46,355 bases of DNA from Oscillospiraceae bacterium (lineage in GTDB: Bacteria > Bacillota > Clostridia > Oscillospirales > Acutalibacteraceae): the NCBI GenBank assembly GCA_015066465.1, contig SVOI01000013.1:1-46355 (forward strand), read 5' to 3'. Shown here piece after piece: positions 34,073 to 41,504 of the stretch (within the stretch, counting starts at the first letter, position 1; each line of letters opens with the position of its first letter). A program made the position numbers and the translations under genes. The notes beneath the pieces were generated by a model. That model saw only the letters and a list, made by a program, of their open reading frames with translations. It made no database searches and was not told the origin of the DNA.

Positions 34073-34100
34073 CACAATTCACAATGCATAATGCACAATA
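34073..34100. repeat. Single-arm heptamer-repeat tract, unit CACAAT(T/G/A)
   Basis: Four tandem heptamers: CACAATT, CACAATG, CATAATG, CACAATA. No inverted partner was found nearby, unlike the other three loci. It lies in the gene-free stretch 33957-34261, which also holds the recJ promoter, a terminator and an imperfect inverted repeat (GTAGAGGGCTAA near 34036 with TAACCCTCTAC near 34180). Confidence 0.65.
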
Positions 34101-34117
34101 ACATTCAGAACACAAAA

Positions 34118-34151
34118 AACAACCGCCCAACTTCGATATTAGGCGATTGTT
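34118..34151 (-). terminator. Terminator of the orphan three-gene cassette
   Basis: AACAACCGCCCAA pairs imperfectly with TTAGGCGATTGTT, followed on the minus strand by a T-run. Confidence 0.7.
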
Positions 34152-34261
34152 TTCAAAAACTAAACTTATTCAAAGTCTAACCCTCTACGGTATAGCTCCT
34201 TATTCATTTATACTTTATCACACGCAACAAAATGTCAACATTTTTGGTTTTTAGTAGTATT

Positions 34262-34960
34262 TCAGTATTCAAAAATCATCATTTTCATATCACTTGTGAA
34301 AGCATTCTTTCTGGGTTTTATAGTAACCTTATTTAAACTTAATTGTATTTCCCCTATTTCATCTAATATTGAATTTTGGGGCAAATCTTTTTCAAACAAC
34401 AAGTTCCCACTTAAATCAAACACACGTAAAAGCGGGTAATATCCAGAACTATCGAGGTAACGTAAATATATTATTGCTTTTCTTTTCGATGTAACTTTCT
34501 CTTTATATTTCATCAACATCTTCTCTCCCTGCTCTACTGCCTGTTTAACACATTCACAAACAAGCGAAACATTAAAATCGCTATTACAAAACTTTTCAAT
34601 TAGCACTTTAGTTATAGTTTCTATTAAATAATCATATGTATGAGATTTACCTATGCTTTTATATAAACTGTCATTTATTCTAACAAAACAGTATCTATAC
34701 CACGGGTGATACTTATCAATTATTTCTGATAAGCATCTTTCCTCTTTAATGTCAACTGTTGTAAAAACAATATACAAGTGGTCGAAATCTCCAAAAGAAA
34801 AACTATTTTCACGCAGTTTCATTACAATTCTATGTATTATTGCATTAAGCTTTTTATCACCAAAAGAATGCAAACTTGGAATACCGTACTCATTTTGTTT
34901 ATCACTTTTATATACACGAATATCTTTTATTATTTTACCATTCATAATTTTCAAATCCAT
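34262..34960 (-). CDS. Hypothetical protein
   Basis: I do not recognise this 232-residue protein. It is soluble, with no signal peptide or membrane helix, is rich in Lys, Ile and Tyr, and has a C-terminal half of alternating beta-like stretches (AIIYLRYLDSSGYYPLLRVF). It overlaps the upstream 80-residue gene by 26 bp, which implies joint translation; a second ATG five codons in is also possible. The set of three small unknown proteins between recJ and a phosphoesterase gene looks like an acquired cassette. Its function is unassigned. Confidence 0.6.
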   Translation of the reverse strand: MDLKIMNGKIIKDIRVYKSDKQNEYGIPSLHSFGDKKLNAIIHRIVMKLRENSFSFGDFDHLYIVFTTVDIKEERCLSEIIDKYHPWYRYCFVRINDSLYKSIGKSHTYDYLIETITKVLIEKFCNSDFNVSLVCECVKQAVEQGEKMLMKYKEKVTSKRKAIIYLRYLDSSGYYPLLRVFDLSGNLLFEKDLPQNSILDEIGEIQLSLNKVTIKPRKNAFTSDMKMMIFEY

Positions 34961-35177
34961 CTACCCAAAAAGTTTTATTAAGCAATGCAGGCTTTTTCAG
35001 CTTTAGAACTTTAAAGATATAAAAATTGTTAGGTCTTATAGAAAATCCCTTTTTTGTTTTAAGCTCTTCTACCGCTTTATTCGCTTTTTCGTTACAATCA
35101 TATATACCAATATTGAACCAATGAAAATGCTCTTTATGTCTTGTTATAAAAAAATGAATCACCTTATAATAAATCAT
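34935..35177 (-). CDS. Small hypothetical protein
   Basis: An 80-residue protein with a supported start (AAGGAG 10 bp upstream) lying between two co-directional unknown genes. It contains FFITRHKEHFHWFNIGIYD, then a charged helix EKANKAVEELKTKKGF, and a beta-rich C-terminus. The pattern, a short strand with two histidines, an adaptor-like helix and a strand, resembles small beta/alpha proteins found near secretion-related immunity genes, but I cannot name a family. It overlaps the downstream gene by 26 bp. Confidence 0.6.
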   Translation of the reverse strand: MIYYKVIHFFITRHKEHFHWFNIGIYDCNEKANKAVEELKTKKGFSIRPNNFYIFKVLKLKKPALLNKTFWVDGFENYEW

Positions 35178-35190
35178 TTAATAAAACTCC

Positions 35191-35802
35191 TTAGATGTTC
35201 TTTTGTTTTTCGCAATATTGAATAACTGCCGTTCTGGAACCTAAACCCTTGTTAACAAAACAATCATCTGGCATATTTTTTGCATATTCAATCGCAACAT
35301 CATATTCTCTATTATGCACCAACATCAAAACTTCTCTTATATCCGAATGATACGGATTAGTATCGGCTTGAACTTTAAAATCTTCTGACTGGGTTTCATC
35401 AATAATCACGGCAAATTTTTTCATAGCACTATCAGTACAATCGGTCAATTCATCAATCGACCAATCAACCAATTCTATTGTTTCTTTATATAAAACACAT
35501 CCGTTTACAGAAAATGCTCCAATACACCTTAAACTAACAGGCTGATTTTTATTTTCAGGCATTTGTAATATATCCCAGAGCAAATTGTCCACCCAGAAAG
35601 GTTTAAATTGAATAGTTATATCAATGTAACATCTGCCATCTAATACTCTTTCAAAAACAAAAAGTGTAAATATCATTTCTTGTTTTTTGCTCCACACCAT
35701 ATAATCTTTCTTTTTAAAACCATATTCTTTAGAAACAGATTGAAGAATTTTAGGCAACGCTGTGCGGATTTCTTTGAATTTCTTTTGTTGTTCCCGAGTC
35801 AT
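35191..35802 (-). CDS. Hypothetical protein, possibly DUF4304-like
   Basis: A 203-residue soluble protein. Residues 1-120 run from helix REQQKKFKEIRTALPKILQS through GFKKKDYMVW and a series of strands (MIFTLFVFER, CYIDITIQFKPFWVD), a layout I associate with DUF4304-type proteins. The last 50 residues look helical and end in a lysine-rich tail. It is the first gene of the orphan cassette, 13 bp before the next. DUF4304-type proteins are often found beside polymorphic toxin immunity genes; no toxin is present here, so that link is only a suggestion. Confidence 0.55.
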   Translation of the reverse strand: MTREQQKKFKEIRTALPKILQSVSKEYGFKKKDYMVWSKKQEMIFTLFVFERVLDGRCYIDITIQFKPFWVDNLLWDILQMPENKNQPVSLRCIGAFSVNGCVLYKETIELVDWSIDELTDCTDSAMKKFAVIIDETQSEDFKVQADTNPYHSDIREVLMLVHNREYDVAIEYAKNMPDDCFVNKGLGSRTAVIQYCEKQKNI

Positions 35803-35900
35803 ATAATTTCACACCCTAAAATCTGATATAAATTATATTAACACAACTCCCTATATTCTGCAACAAAAAGCCAAACCCTCTTCCATTTTTAAGTAAACTG

Positions 35901-35909
35901 TGGTATAAT
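35901..35909 (+). promoter_or_regulatory. Extended -10 element upstream of the metallophosphoesterase
   Basis: TGGTATAAT, a TGN-TATAAT extended -10, 38 bp before the start codon. No good -35 hexamer is visible. Confidence 0.55.
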
Positions 35910-35947
35910 TATGAATTATATTATAAAAACACTTGAAGGAGTACGTT

Positions 35948-37264
35948 ATGTCAAATTTTCTTTCACAAATTATTGCAAGAGTTATTTCTTCTGCAATAAG
36001 TTTTATTTATCTTTTTACTGGTTATAAGAGTGGTCTTACTGGTAAAGAAATTAAGAAGCCTGACGATTTTACCCCTGTGCTTCGTTTCATTGCTTGTTCA
36101 GACATTCATTTAGACGGTACAGAAGACCAGGCAAATGCTGTAAGACTTGCAAATTTAATTAAGGATATGTATAAATATTCTGAAGTACAAGAATATAACA
36201 CAGTTGATGCTTTAATGGTTGTCGGCGACTTTGCTGGTGGCGGTGCCGAAAGTGAATACGCTATGTTCAACAGAATAATTAAAGAAAATATTAAACCTCA
36301 AACTCAACTTTTAACCGTTATGGGTAACCACGAGTTTATTAATTATCGTGACGTTGATGCAACTGCTGCCTACCCTGTTTATCAGGAAATGGTAAACCCA
36401 GACGTTGACACAGACGTTGTTATTAACGGCTATCACTTTATTGGTGTTTCTTACGATAACAACGGTAAAACATTTAAGGGTAAAACAAAATGGCTCAGAG
36501 AAAAACTCGAAAATGCTACAAAAGAAGACCCTACAAAGCCTGTATTTGTTTATCAGCACCCAAGTCCAACTCTTACAATTTACGGAAGCATAAGTTGGAG
36601 TGACCCTGATATTAAGAAAGTTTTAAAAGATTTTCCACAAGTAATTGACTTTTCCGGTCACTCACATTACTCACCAAGCGACCCAAGAAGTGTTTGGCAA
36701 GGTGAATTTACCGCTATTGGCTGTGGTTCACTTAAAGCGCTTATGGGTAACTTAAACTATATAGAAGGCGACAACGATGCCCCCGGTGAATCTGCTGCGG
36801 CATGGCTTGTTGAAGTTGATAAAGACGGTAACGTGAACATAAGACTTTATGACGTTGAAAACCGAATTTTCTTTAAAAACGTTGAATACTATTTCACTAA
36901 CGTAAGCGACGTAACAAAAAGAGATTATACATGGGCTAAACAACAGTCACTTGACACAGCACCAACATTCCCAACAAATTCAAAAGTTGAAAATACTCTT
37001 AATGACGAAAAAGAAACAATTATTTCATTCCCTGAAGCAAAGGGTTATTATGAAGCAGAAAACTACAAAATTACAGTTAAAAATGATGATGGCAAAAAGG
37101 TATTTGAAAAAACAGTTATTTCTGAATACGTAAGAGCAACTGACGACGACGTAAAAGTAAACCTTGGCGAACTTGAAAAAGGCACTTACAAAGTAACAGC
37201 CACCGCTTACAGTCCTTACACAAAAAAAGGTGAAACAATAAGCACAAGAATAACTGTAAATTAA
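35948..37264 (+). CDS. Membrane-anchored calcineurin-like metallophosphoesterase
   Basis: 438 residues. A hydrophobic segment near residues 5-22 (IIARVISSAISFIYLFTGY) suggests a signal anchor. The metallophosphoesterase motifs run DIH, VGD, GNHE, QHP and GHSH. From about residue 340 a beta-rich domain with a repeated KITVKNDDG...GTYKVTATAYS pattern resembles an Ig-like fold. The ATG was chosen because AAGGAG lies 7 bp before it; an upstream in-frame TTG overlaps that site. It is only distantly related to the duplicated phosphoesterases. It is monocistronic, with a terminator shared with the convergent ECF gene. Confidence 0.85.
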   Translation: MSNFLSQIIARVISSAISFIYLFTGYKSGLTGKEIKKPDDFTPVLRFIACSDIHLDGTEDQANAVRLANLIKDMYKYSEVQEYNTVDALMVVGDFAGGGAESEYAMFNRIIKENIKPQTQLLTVMGNHEFINYRDVDATAAYPVYQEMVNPDVDTDVVINGYHFIGVSYDNNGKTFKGKTKWLREKLENATKEDPTKPVFVYQHPSPTLTIYGSISWSDPDIKKVLKDFPQVIDFSGHSHYSPSDPRSVWQGEFTAIGCGSLKALMGNLNYIEGDNDAPGESAAAWLVEVDKDGNVNIRLYDVENRIFFKNVEYYFTNVSDVTKRDYTWAKQQSLDTAPTFPTNSKVENTLNDEKETIISFPEAKGYYEAENYKITVKNDDGKKVFEKTVISEYVRATDDDVKVNLGELEKGTYKVTATAYSPYTKKGETISTRITVN

Positions 37265-37265
37265 A

Positions 37266-37305
37266 AATTAACCGATTAGATTTCAACAAATCTAATCGGT
37301 TAATT
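37266..37305. terminator. Bidirectional terminator between phosphoesterase and ECF S-component
   Basis: A perfect 18-bp stem, AATTAACCGATTAGATTT with its complement across a 4-nt loop; T-runs on both sides serve both convergent genes. Confidence 0.93.
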
Positions 37306-37307
37306 TT

Positions 37308-37847
37308 TTACTTTAACTTTTCACTGATTTTTGATTTTTCAACAATTACTATCACTACTGGAATAAGCAATATCTGAAGAATTATTCCAGGTATAGCATT
37401 GACTACTGCACCAGAGAAGAACGCTGACAGCGGAAATTTTTCTAAATCAAATCCCATCAGGCAGAATTGAACCATACCCCAAAGGAGTCTACCAACAACC
37501 ATTGATAAAACAAGTGACACATAAATATTTATTTTCTTCTTCGGTAACACTCTGTATAAAAGACCGCTTAAAAATCCATAAGCCGCAAGCTCAAACGCCA
37601 TTGAAATTGCCGTAGGAAATAATGGTGGCATACTAAGCACAAAAGAACGAAGAAGCGGTGCCGTAGCACCCACTAAAAGTCCCCAAGGTGCCCCGCAAAT
37701 AAATCCACAAAGAATTACTGGTATGTGCATAGGTAGTAGCATTGCACCAATCTGCGGAAGCTGCCCTGTAAAAAAAGGCAAAACAAATGCTAAAGCTAAA
37801 AACATTGCGGATAATATGAGCTTTAAAGTTGTGTTTCGTTTATTCAT
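37308..37847 (-). CDS. ECF transporter substrate-binding (S) component
   Basis: About 179 residues, six hydrophobic helices. The MHIPVILCGFICGAPWG segment and PLLRSFVLSMPPLFPTA match the S-component pattern of energy-coupling factor vitamin transporters, which capture a vitamin and pair with a shared EcfAAT module encoded elsewhere. I choose the MNKRNTT start because it overlaps the methyltransferase stop by 4 bp (ATGA) and has AGGGGTTGAG upstream; the frame also stays open for 24 codons further. Substrate (biotin, pantothenate, folate or other) cannot be assigned. Confidence 0.8.
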   Translation of the reverse strand: MNKRNTTLKLILSAMFLALAFVLPFFTGQLPQIGAMLLPMHIPVILCGFICGAPWGLLVGATAPLLRSFVLSMPPLFPTAISMAFELAAYGFLSGLLYRVLPKKKINIYVSLVLSMVVGRLLWGMVQFCLMGFDLEKFPLSAFFSGAVVNAIPGIILQILLIPVVIVIVEKSKISEKLK

Positions 37848-39205
37848 TTTAATCTCAACCCCTTCGGGTAATGATTTTTCGCCCTGCCGTTCACTACCTT
37901 TACGCCACCCAAAGAACAACCATTTACAGTTACAACTGCCCAGCCATTTTCACAGGTGGTGTCAAATTCTTCGCCGTGCAAATATTTTTTTATCTCATCA
38001 CTCTCACAGTCAAGTTCAATTTTTCTTTTAAAGCTTTCGCCCATTGCCATAAAAAACTGATGATGTGGCTGAATATAATTTTTCTTTATTTCGCCTATGG
38101 TAACACCTTTCATATAAACAGTAGCTTTTGACGTATCAAAATCACCATTAAAATAAATCGGCGTATCATTATTCATTTTTACACAAGCTTTGTCGTATGT
38201 AGTAAGAACACCGTCAAGAAAATCAAAAACAGTTTTTTCTATTTTAACATTACTGCTTTTTGAATTCTTTGAAAATTTACTTTGTGCCTCTGGGTCAGTA
38301 TTATGAAGAAGCGCCATAAACTGACCTTCGCCTTTGTTTTTATGAGGATAAACTCTTCTTGTAAAAGTAATATTTTCGCATTTGCATCCATCAAAGAAAA
38401 TGCCGTCAGAGGTGTTTTTCTCTACCTCTTCATTTACTCTCAACAATTCAAATTCAGGGTGATTACTTAAAAACTCATCTATAAGCATTTCGTTCTCTTC
38501 AAGCGAAAATGTGCAGGTAGCATAAACTATATAGCCACCATTTTTAAGGCATTTTGAAGCATTCTCTAAAATTTCTTTTTGACGAGTGGCACACTTTTCT
38601 ACGTTTTCTTTACTCCATTCGTCAATTGCAATCTGCTCTTTTCTGAACATACCTTCCCCTGAGCAAGGTGCATCAACCATAATAAAATCAAAGGTTTTCG
38701 GGTAAAGTCTTGCTATTCTCTCAGAATCCATACAAGTAGTAATTACATTTTTAAGCCCCAAGCGTTCAACGTTACTTGTAAGAATTTTGCAGCGTGATGG
38801 AATAATCTCATTAGAAACTAAAATTCCGTTTTCGCCTAATTTATTGCGAAGCTGTGTGCTTTTACCTCCGGGAGCTGAACACATATCCAGCACCACCCAA
38901 TCTTCTTCTAAATCCAGACACTCTGCCGGTGCCATAGCACCAGGCTCCTGAACATAAAACATACCAGCGTGGTGGTATGGGTGATTACCTATTTTTTCAT
39001 AATCAAAGTAAAATCCCGTTGGTGAATATGGGATTTTCTCTGCATTAAAAATATTCATTTTATTAAAATCTTCAAGTGAAATTTTATCTGTATTAACTCT
39101 GAAAGACCTTACAGGCTCTTCTTCCAAAGAAGCCTTGTAGCTACTGAATTCATCACCTAAAAGATTTTTCATTCTGTTTTCGAAATCTACTGGTAATGCT
39201 GTCAT
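37844..39205 (-). CDS. RsmB/NOP family 16S rRNA m5C methyltransferase (RsmF-like)
   Basis: A 453-residue cytosine-5 RNA methyltransferase. The SAM-binding motif DMCSAPGGKSTQL is at 107-119, the motif IV cysteine is in DAPCSGEGMF, and the second catalytic cysteine is in the YATCTFSLEENE motif. A C-terminal extension with a NOL1/NOP2-type RsmF domain and a PUA-like tail (NGWAVVTVNGCSLGGVKVVNG) is present. In the family the enzyme modifies 16S rRNA; the exact position is not read from sequence. It overlaps rsmE by 4 bp and the ECF gene by 4 bp, forming an operon. Confidence 0.92.
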   Translation of the reverse strand: MTALPVDFENRMKNLLGDEFSSYKASLEEEPVRSFRVNTDKISLEDFNKMNIFNAEKIPYSPTGFYFDYEKIGNHPYHHAGMFYVQEPGAMAPAECLDLEEDWVVLDMCSAPGGKSTQLRNKLGENGILVSNEIIPSRCKILTSNVERLGLKNVITTCMDSERIARLYPKTFDFIMVDAPCSGEGMFRKEQIAIDEWSKENVEKCATRQKEILENASKCLKNGGYIVYATCTFSLEENEMLIDEFLSNHPEFELLRVNEEVEKNTSDGIFFDGCKCENITFTRRVYPHKNKGEGQFMALLHNTDPEAQSKFSKNSKSSNVKIEKTVFDFLDGVLTTYDKACVKMNNDTPIYFNGDFDTSKATVYMKGVTIGEIKKNYIQPHHQFFMAMGESFKRKIELDCESDEIKKYLHGEEFDTTCENGWAVVTVNGCSLGGVKVVNGRAKNHYPKGLRLK

Positions 39206-39954
39206 TCGTTAATATCTCCTAATTCCATTTCTGCATAGAGCATACACATTGTAACAGATGCGATTGCGGCTGTTTCTGTACGAAGAATTCTACTGCCCAA
39301 AGAAATTGTTTTACCATTTTTATCAGTTACAAGCTCAATCTCTTTTTCATCGAAACCGCCTTCTGGACCAATGATTATGCCAACAGTGTCTCCCGACTTA
39401 ATTTCTTTTAACGCTTCTTTAGTCGCTTTCATTCCATCCTTATTTTCATAAGGCACTAAAAGAACTGAAAACTCCTCTGCTCTTTGTAAAAACTCTTTAT
39501 AAGAAATAATATTATTAACCTTAGGGATAACAACTCGTTTGCTCTGCTTTGCAGCACTTTCTGCAATCAACTGCCAACGCTCTTGTTTACTCTTCTTTTT
39601 CTTTTCTTCAATTTTTACAACACATCTGTTCATTTCAACAGGTGTAATTTCTTCAACGCCCAATTCCACAGCCTTTTGAATTATAAGCTCCATTTTATCA
39701 CTTTTAGGTAACCCTTGGAACAAATGAATTTTTATAGGCAAATTGGTGTTATGATAATTCTCCTCTATAACCTCAGCCCTAACATAATCAGAAAAAATTT
39801 CTATTTTACAAAGCGAAGCTTGTCCATTACAGCTGACTAAAATCTCATCACCAGTTTTCATACGAAGTACGTTACTTATATGATTAAAATCAGACTCTGT
39901 AATTATAAAGCAGTTACCTTGCTTTTCACTTTCATTTACGAAGAAATTATACAT
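39202..39954 (-). CDS. rsmE: 16S rRNA m3U1498 methyltransferase RsmE
   Basis: A 250-residue SPOUT-class methyltransferase. The N-terminal PUA-like domain starts MYNFFVNES, and the C-terminal knot contains IIIGPEGGFDEKEIE and LGSRILRTETAAI, the SAM-binding signatures of RsmE. The MYNF start was chosen because AGGTGG lies 11 bp upstream and the family begins this way; a TTG eight codons earlier is unlikely. It methylates N3 of U1498 in the 30S decoding site. Confidence 0.94.
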   Translation of the reverse strand: MYNFFVNESEKQGNCFIITESDFNHISNVLRMKTGDEILVSCNGQASLCKIEIFSDYVRAEVIEENYHNTNLPIKIHLFQGLPKSDKMELIIQKAVELGVEEITPVEMNRCVVKIEEKKKKSKQERWQLIAESAAKQSKRVVIPKVNNIISYKEFLQRAEEFSVLLVPYENKDGMKATKEALKEIKSGDTVGIIIGPEGGFDEKEIELVTDKNGKTISLGSRILRTETAAIASVTMCMLYAEMELGDINE

Positions 39955-39974
39955 TTTGACACCACCTATTCTTT

Positions 39975-40439
39975 TCAATCACCATATACATAAGTCATAG
40001 CATCGCCATCTTCATGGGTACTTTTATATTTAAACCCTGCTTTTGAAAATGCTTTTTGTGAAGCTTCATTACTTGGAAAAATAATTGCTTCAGCTTTCTG
40101 TATATTAAACCCGATTATATCTTTTCCGTTTCCTAAAAGCTCTTTGAGCATTTTTGAGCCTTTACCTTTACCACGCATTTTAGGTGCAACTAAGGTTTCC
40201 ATAATTGTAATATTACCTTCGTACAAATTAAGCGCTATTACTGCAAAAGGCTTTTCTTCTTCAAAAACTACTTTACACCAATAATTCTCACCAACAATAA
40301 ATCCTTCTTCATTTGCCCAATACTCGTAAAAATCACGGAACCCATCATCCATACCCGTCAATTTAACAGCTTTTCTATCGAGCCATTTTTCAACATACCC
40401 CATTGTTTCAGGGTCATAATCTTCCCAGATATAATTCAT
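39975..40439 (-). CDS. GNAT family N-acetyltransferase
   Basis: A 154-residue GNAT. WCKVVFEEEKPFAVIALNLY gives strands 2-3, METLVAPKMRGKGKGSKMLKELL strand 4 with the acetyl-CoA loop, and FPSNEASQKAFSKAGFKYKS motif B. It is a small stand-alone acetyltransferase in the rsmE operon, 4 bp after the kinase gene, and unrelated in detail to the island GNATs. Substrate unknown. Confidence 0.83.
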   Translation of the reverse strand: MNYIWEDYDPETMGYVEKWLDRKAVKLTGMDDGFRDFYEYWANEEGFIVGENYWCKVVFEEEKPFAVIALNLYEGNITIMETLVAPKMRGKGKGSKMLKELLGNGKDIIGFNIQKAEAIIFPSNEASQKAFSKAGFKYKSTHEDGDAMTYVYGD

Positions 40440-40443
40440 TTTA

Positions 40444-40935
40444 TCACCTTATCTTCTCTAAATACTCATCCGCTTCTTTTCGTGATTTAAAAATCACAAT
40501 TTGTTTTTCGTTTTTGTATTTTTCAAGTAGGTTATATATTTTTGGTAAAGAGTTTTCTTTAAACTCTTTAATAAATCCAGCAAACTCAGGGTCTAATTCT
40601 GTTTCAAGCCAAGGTAAATCATATCTGCCTTTACCAATACGCTCGGTAGCACCCTGCAAACAAACCTCTGTTGGCAAGTCAAAAAGAAAAACCGTATCGC
40701 ATTCCTTAAGCCGCATTTCAATTGTTCTGTTATAATTCCCGTCAATTATCCATTCCGATAAAGCAAATATCTCTTTTATTCGCTCGTCAAATTCTTCTCT
40801 TGAAATATGTGTTTTGTCGGGCTTATGCCATATAGCATCAAGATAATATAACGGTAGATTTGTTTTCTCTTGTAATTTTTCTGCAAAGGTTGTTTTACCA
40901 CTACCAGGGCAACCTATAACTATAACTTTTTTCAT
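40444..40935 (-). CDS. Small P-loop kinase, FlaR/adenylate-kinase-like (topology modulation protein type)
   Basis: A 163-residue P-loop NTPase. Walker A is GCPGSGKTT (8-16). LYYLDAIWHKP and WIIDGNYNRT follow the pattern of FlaR-like DNA topology modulation proteins and small nucleotide kinases, and FLFDLPTEVCLQG is the Walker B region. The family's true substrate is poorly known. It is first in the operon with the GNAT, rsmE, the rRNA m5C methyltransferase and the ECF gene. Confidence 0.85.
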   Translation of the reverse strand: MKKVIVIGCPGSGKTTFAEKLQEKTNLPLYYLDAIWHKPDKTHISREEFDERIKEIFALSEWIIDGNYNRTIEMRLKECDTVFLFDLPTEVCLQGATERIGKGRYDLPWLETELDPEFAGFIKEFKENSLPKIYNLLEKYKNEKQIVIFKSRKEADEYLEKIR

Positions 40936-40965
40936 TGTTTTTCCATTTCTGAATATATTTCTTTA

Positions 40966-40994
40966 ATTTTACCATTGTACCAATCTAAAATCAA
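40966..40994 (-). promoter_or_regulatory. Promoter of the kinase-GNAT-rsmE operon
   Basis: On the minus strand TTGATT, 17 bp, TAAAAT, about 30 bp before the kinase start. Confidence 0.65.
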
Positions 40995-41012
40995 CTAAAA
41001 CTACACAAAAAA

Positions 41013-41041
41013 ATCCACCGAACGAAATTTGTTCGGTGGAT
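41013..41041 (-). terminator. Terminator of the V-type ATP synthase operon
   Basis: ATCCACCGAAC pairs perfectly with GTTCGGTGGAT and is followed on the minus strand by a T-run. Confidence 0.93.
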
Positions 41042-41056
41042 AATTTTTATTAAATC

Positions 41057-41482
41057 TTAGCCTAAAGCAACCATGCTGAAAACGAGTGCGAAGAGAGCAA
41101 CTGTTTCGCAAAGACCAACAACTGTGATGTATTGTGAGAAGCCCTTGCCTGTTTCTGCTAATGCGTCAGCACCTGCAGCACCTGCTTTACCTTGTACGAA
41201 AGCTGAAACTGCCATTGCAAGACCAGAAGCAATACCAAGACCGAATAAGAACATTGGGTCAGCATCTGCGCCCTTCATCTGTTGCATCAAAAGGAAACCG
41301 TAAATTGTCTGAGTAAGTGGAGCACCAGCGAAAACTGTAAGAATGAAAGGTGCTGCTTTATTGCTCATATAACATTTTTTCCAAGCACCGATTGATGCCT
41401 GACCTGCGATACCAATACCAATTGCAGAACCAATAGCTGCAATACCCATAGCTAATGCTGTTCCTAATAAACCTAAATTCAT
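41057..41482 (-). CDS. ntpK: V-type ATP synthase subunit K (rotor c-ring proteolipid)
   Basis: 141 residues with four hydrophobic helices, the duplicated-hairpin proteolipid. Helix 2 contains PLTQTIYGFLLMQQM, helix 3 FVQGKAGAAGAD, and helix 4 GLCETVALFALVF with the ion-binding glutamate. In Enterococcus NtpK the T-Q..Y motif, a helix-3 glutamine and this glutamate form a Na+ site; all three are visible, suggesting Na+ coupling (inference). ATG chosen with AAGGAG 8 bp upstream. It is last in the operon before the terminator. Confidence 0.92.
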   Translation of the reverse strand: MNLGLLGTALAMGIAAIGSAIGIGIAGQASIGAWKKCYMSNKAAPFILTVFAGAPLTQTIYGFLLMQQMKGADADPMFLFGLGIASGLAMAVSAFVQGKAGAAGADALAETGKGFSQYITVVGLCETVALFALVFSMVALG

Positions 41483-41504
41483 GATGAACACTCCTTAAAT
41501 TAAA

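Noticed and set aside
34262-35802. A toxin-antitoxin or complete defence system
   Set aside because: No nuclease, NTPase or toxin motif is visible in the three proteins; only gene arrangement hints at it.
35948-37264. Third copy of the duplicated phosphoesterase
   Set aside because: It shares only the metal-site motifs; length, anchor and C-terminal domain differ, so it is a separate family member.
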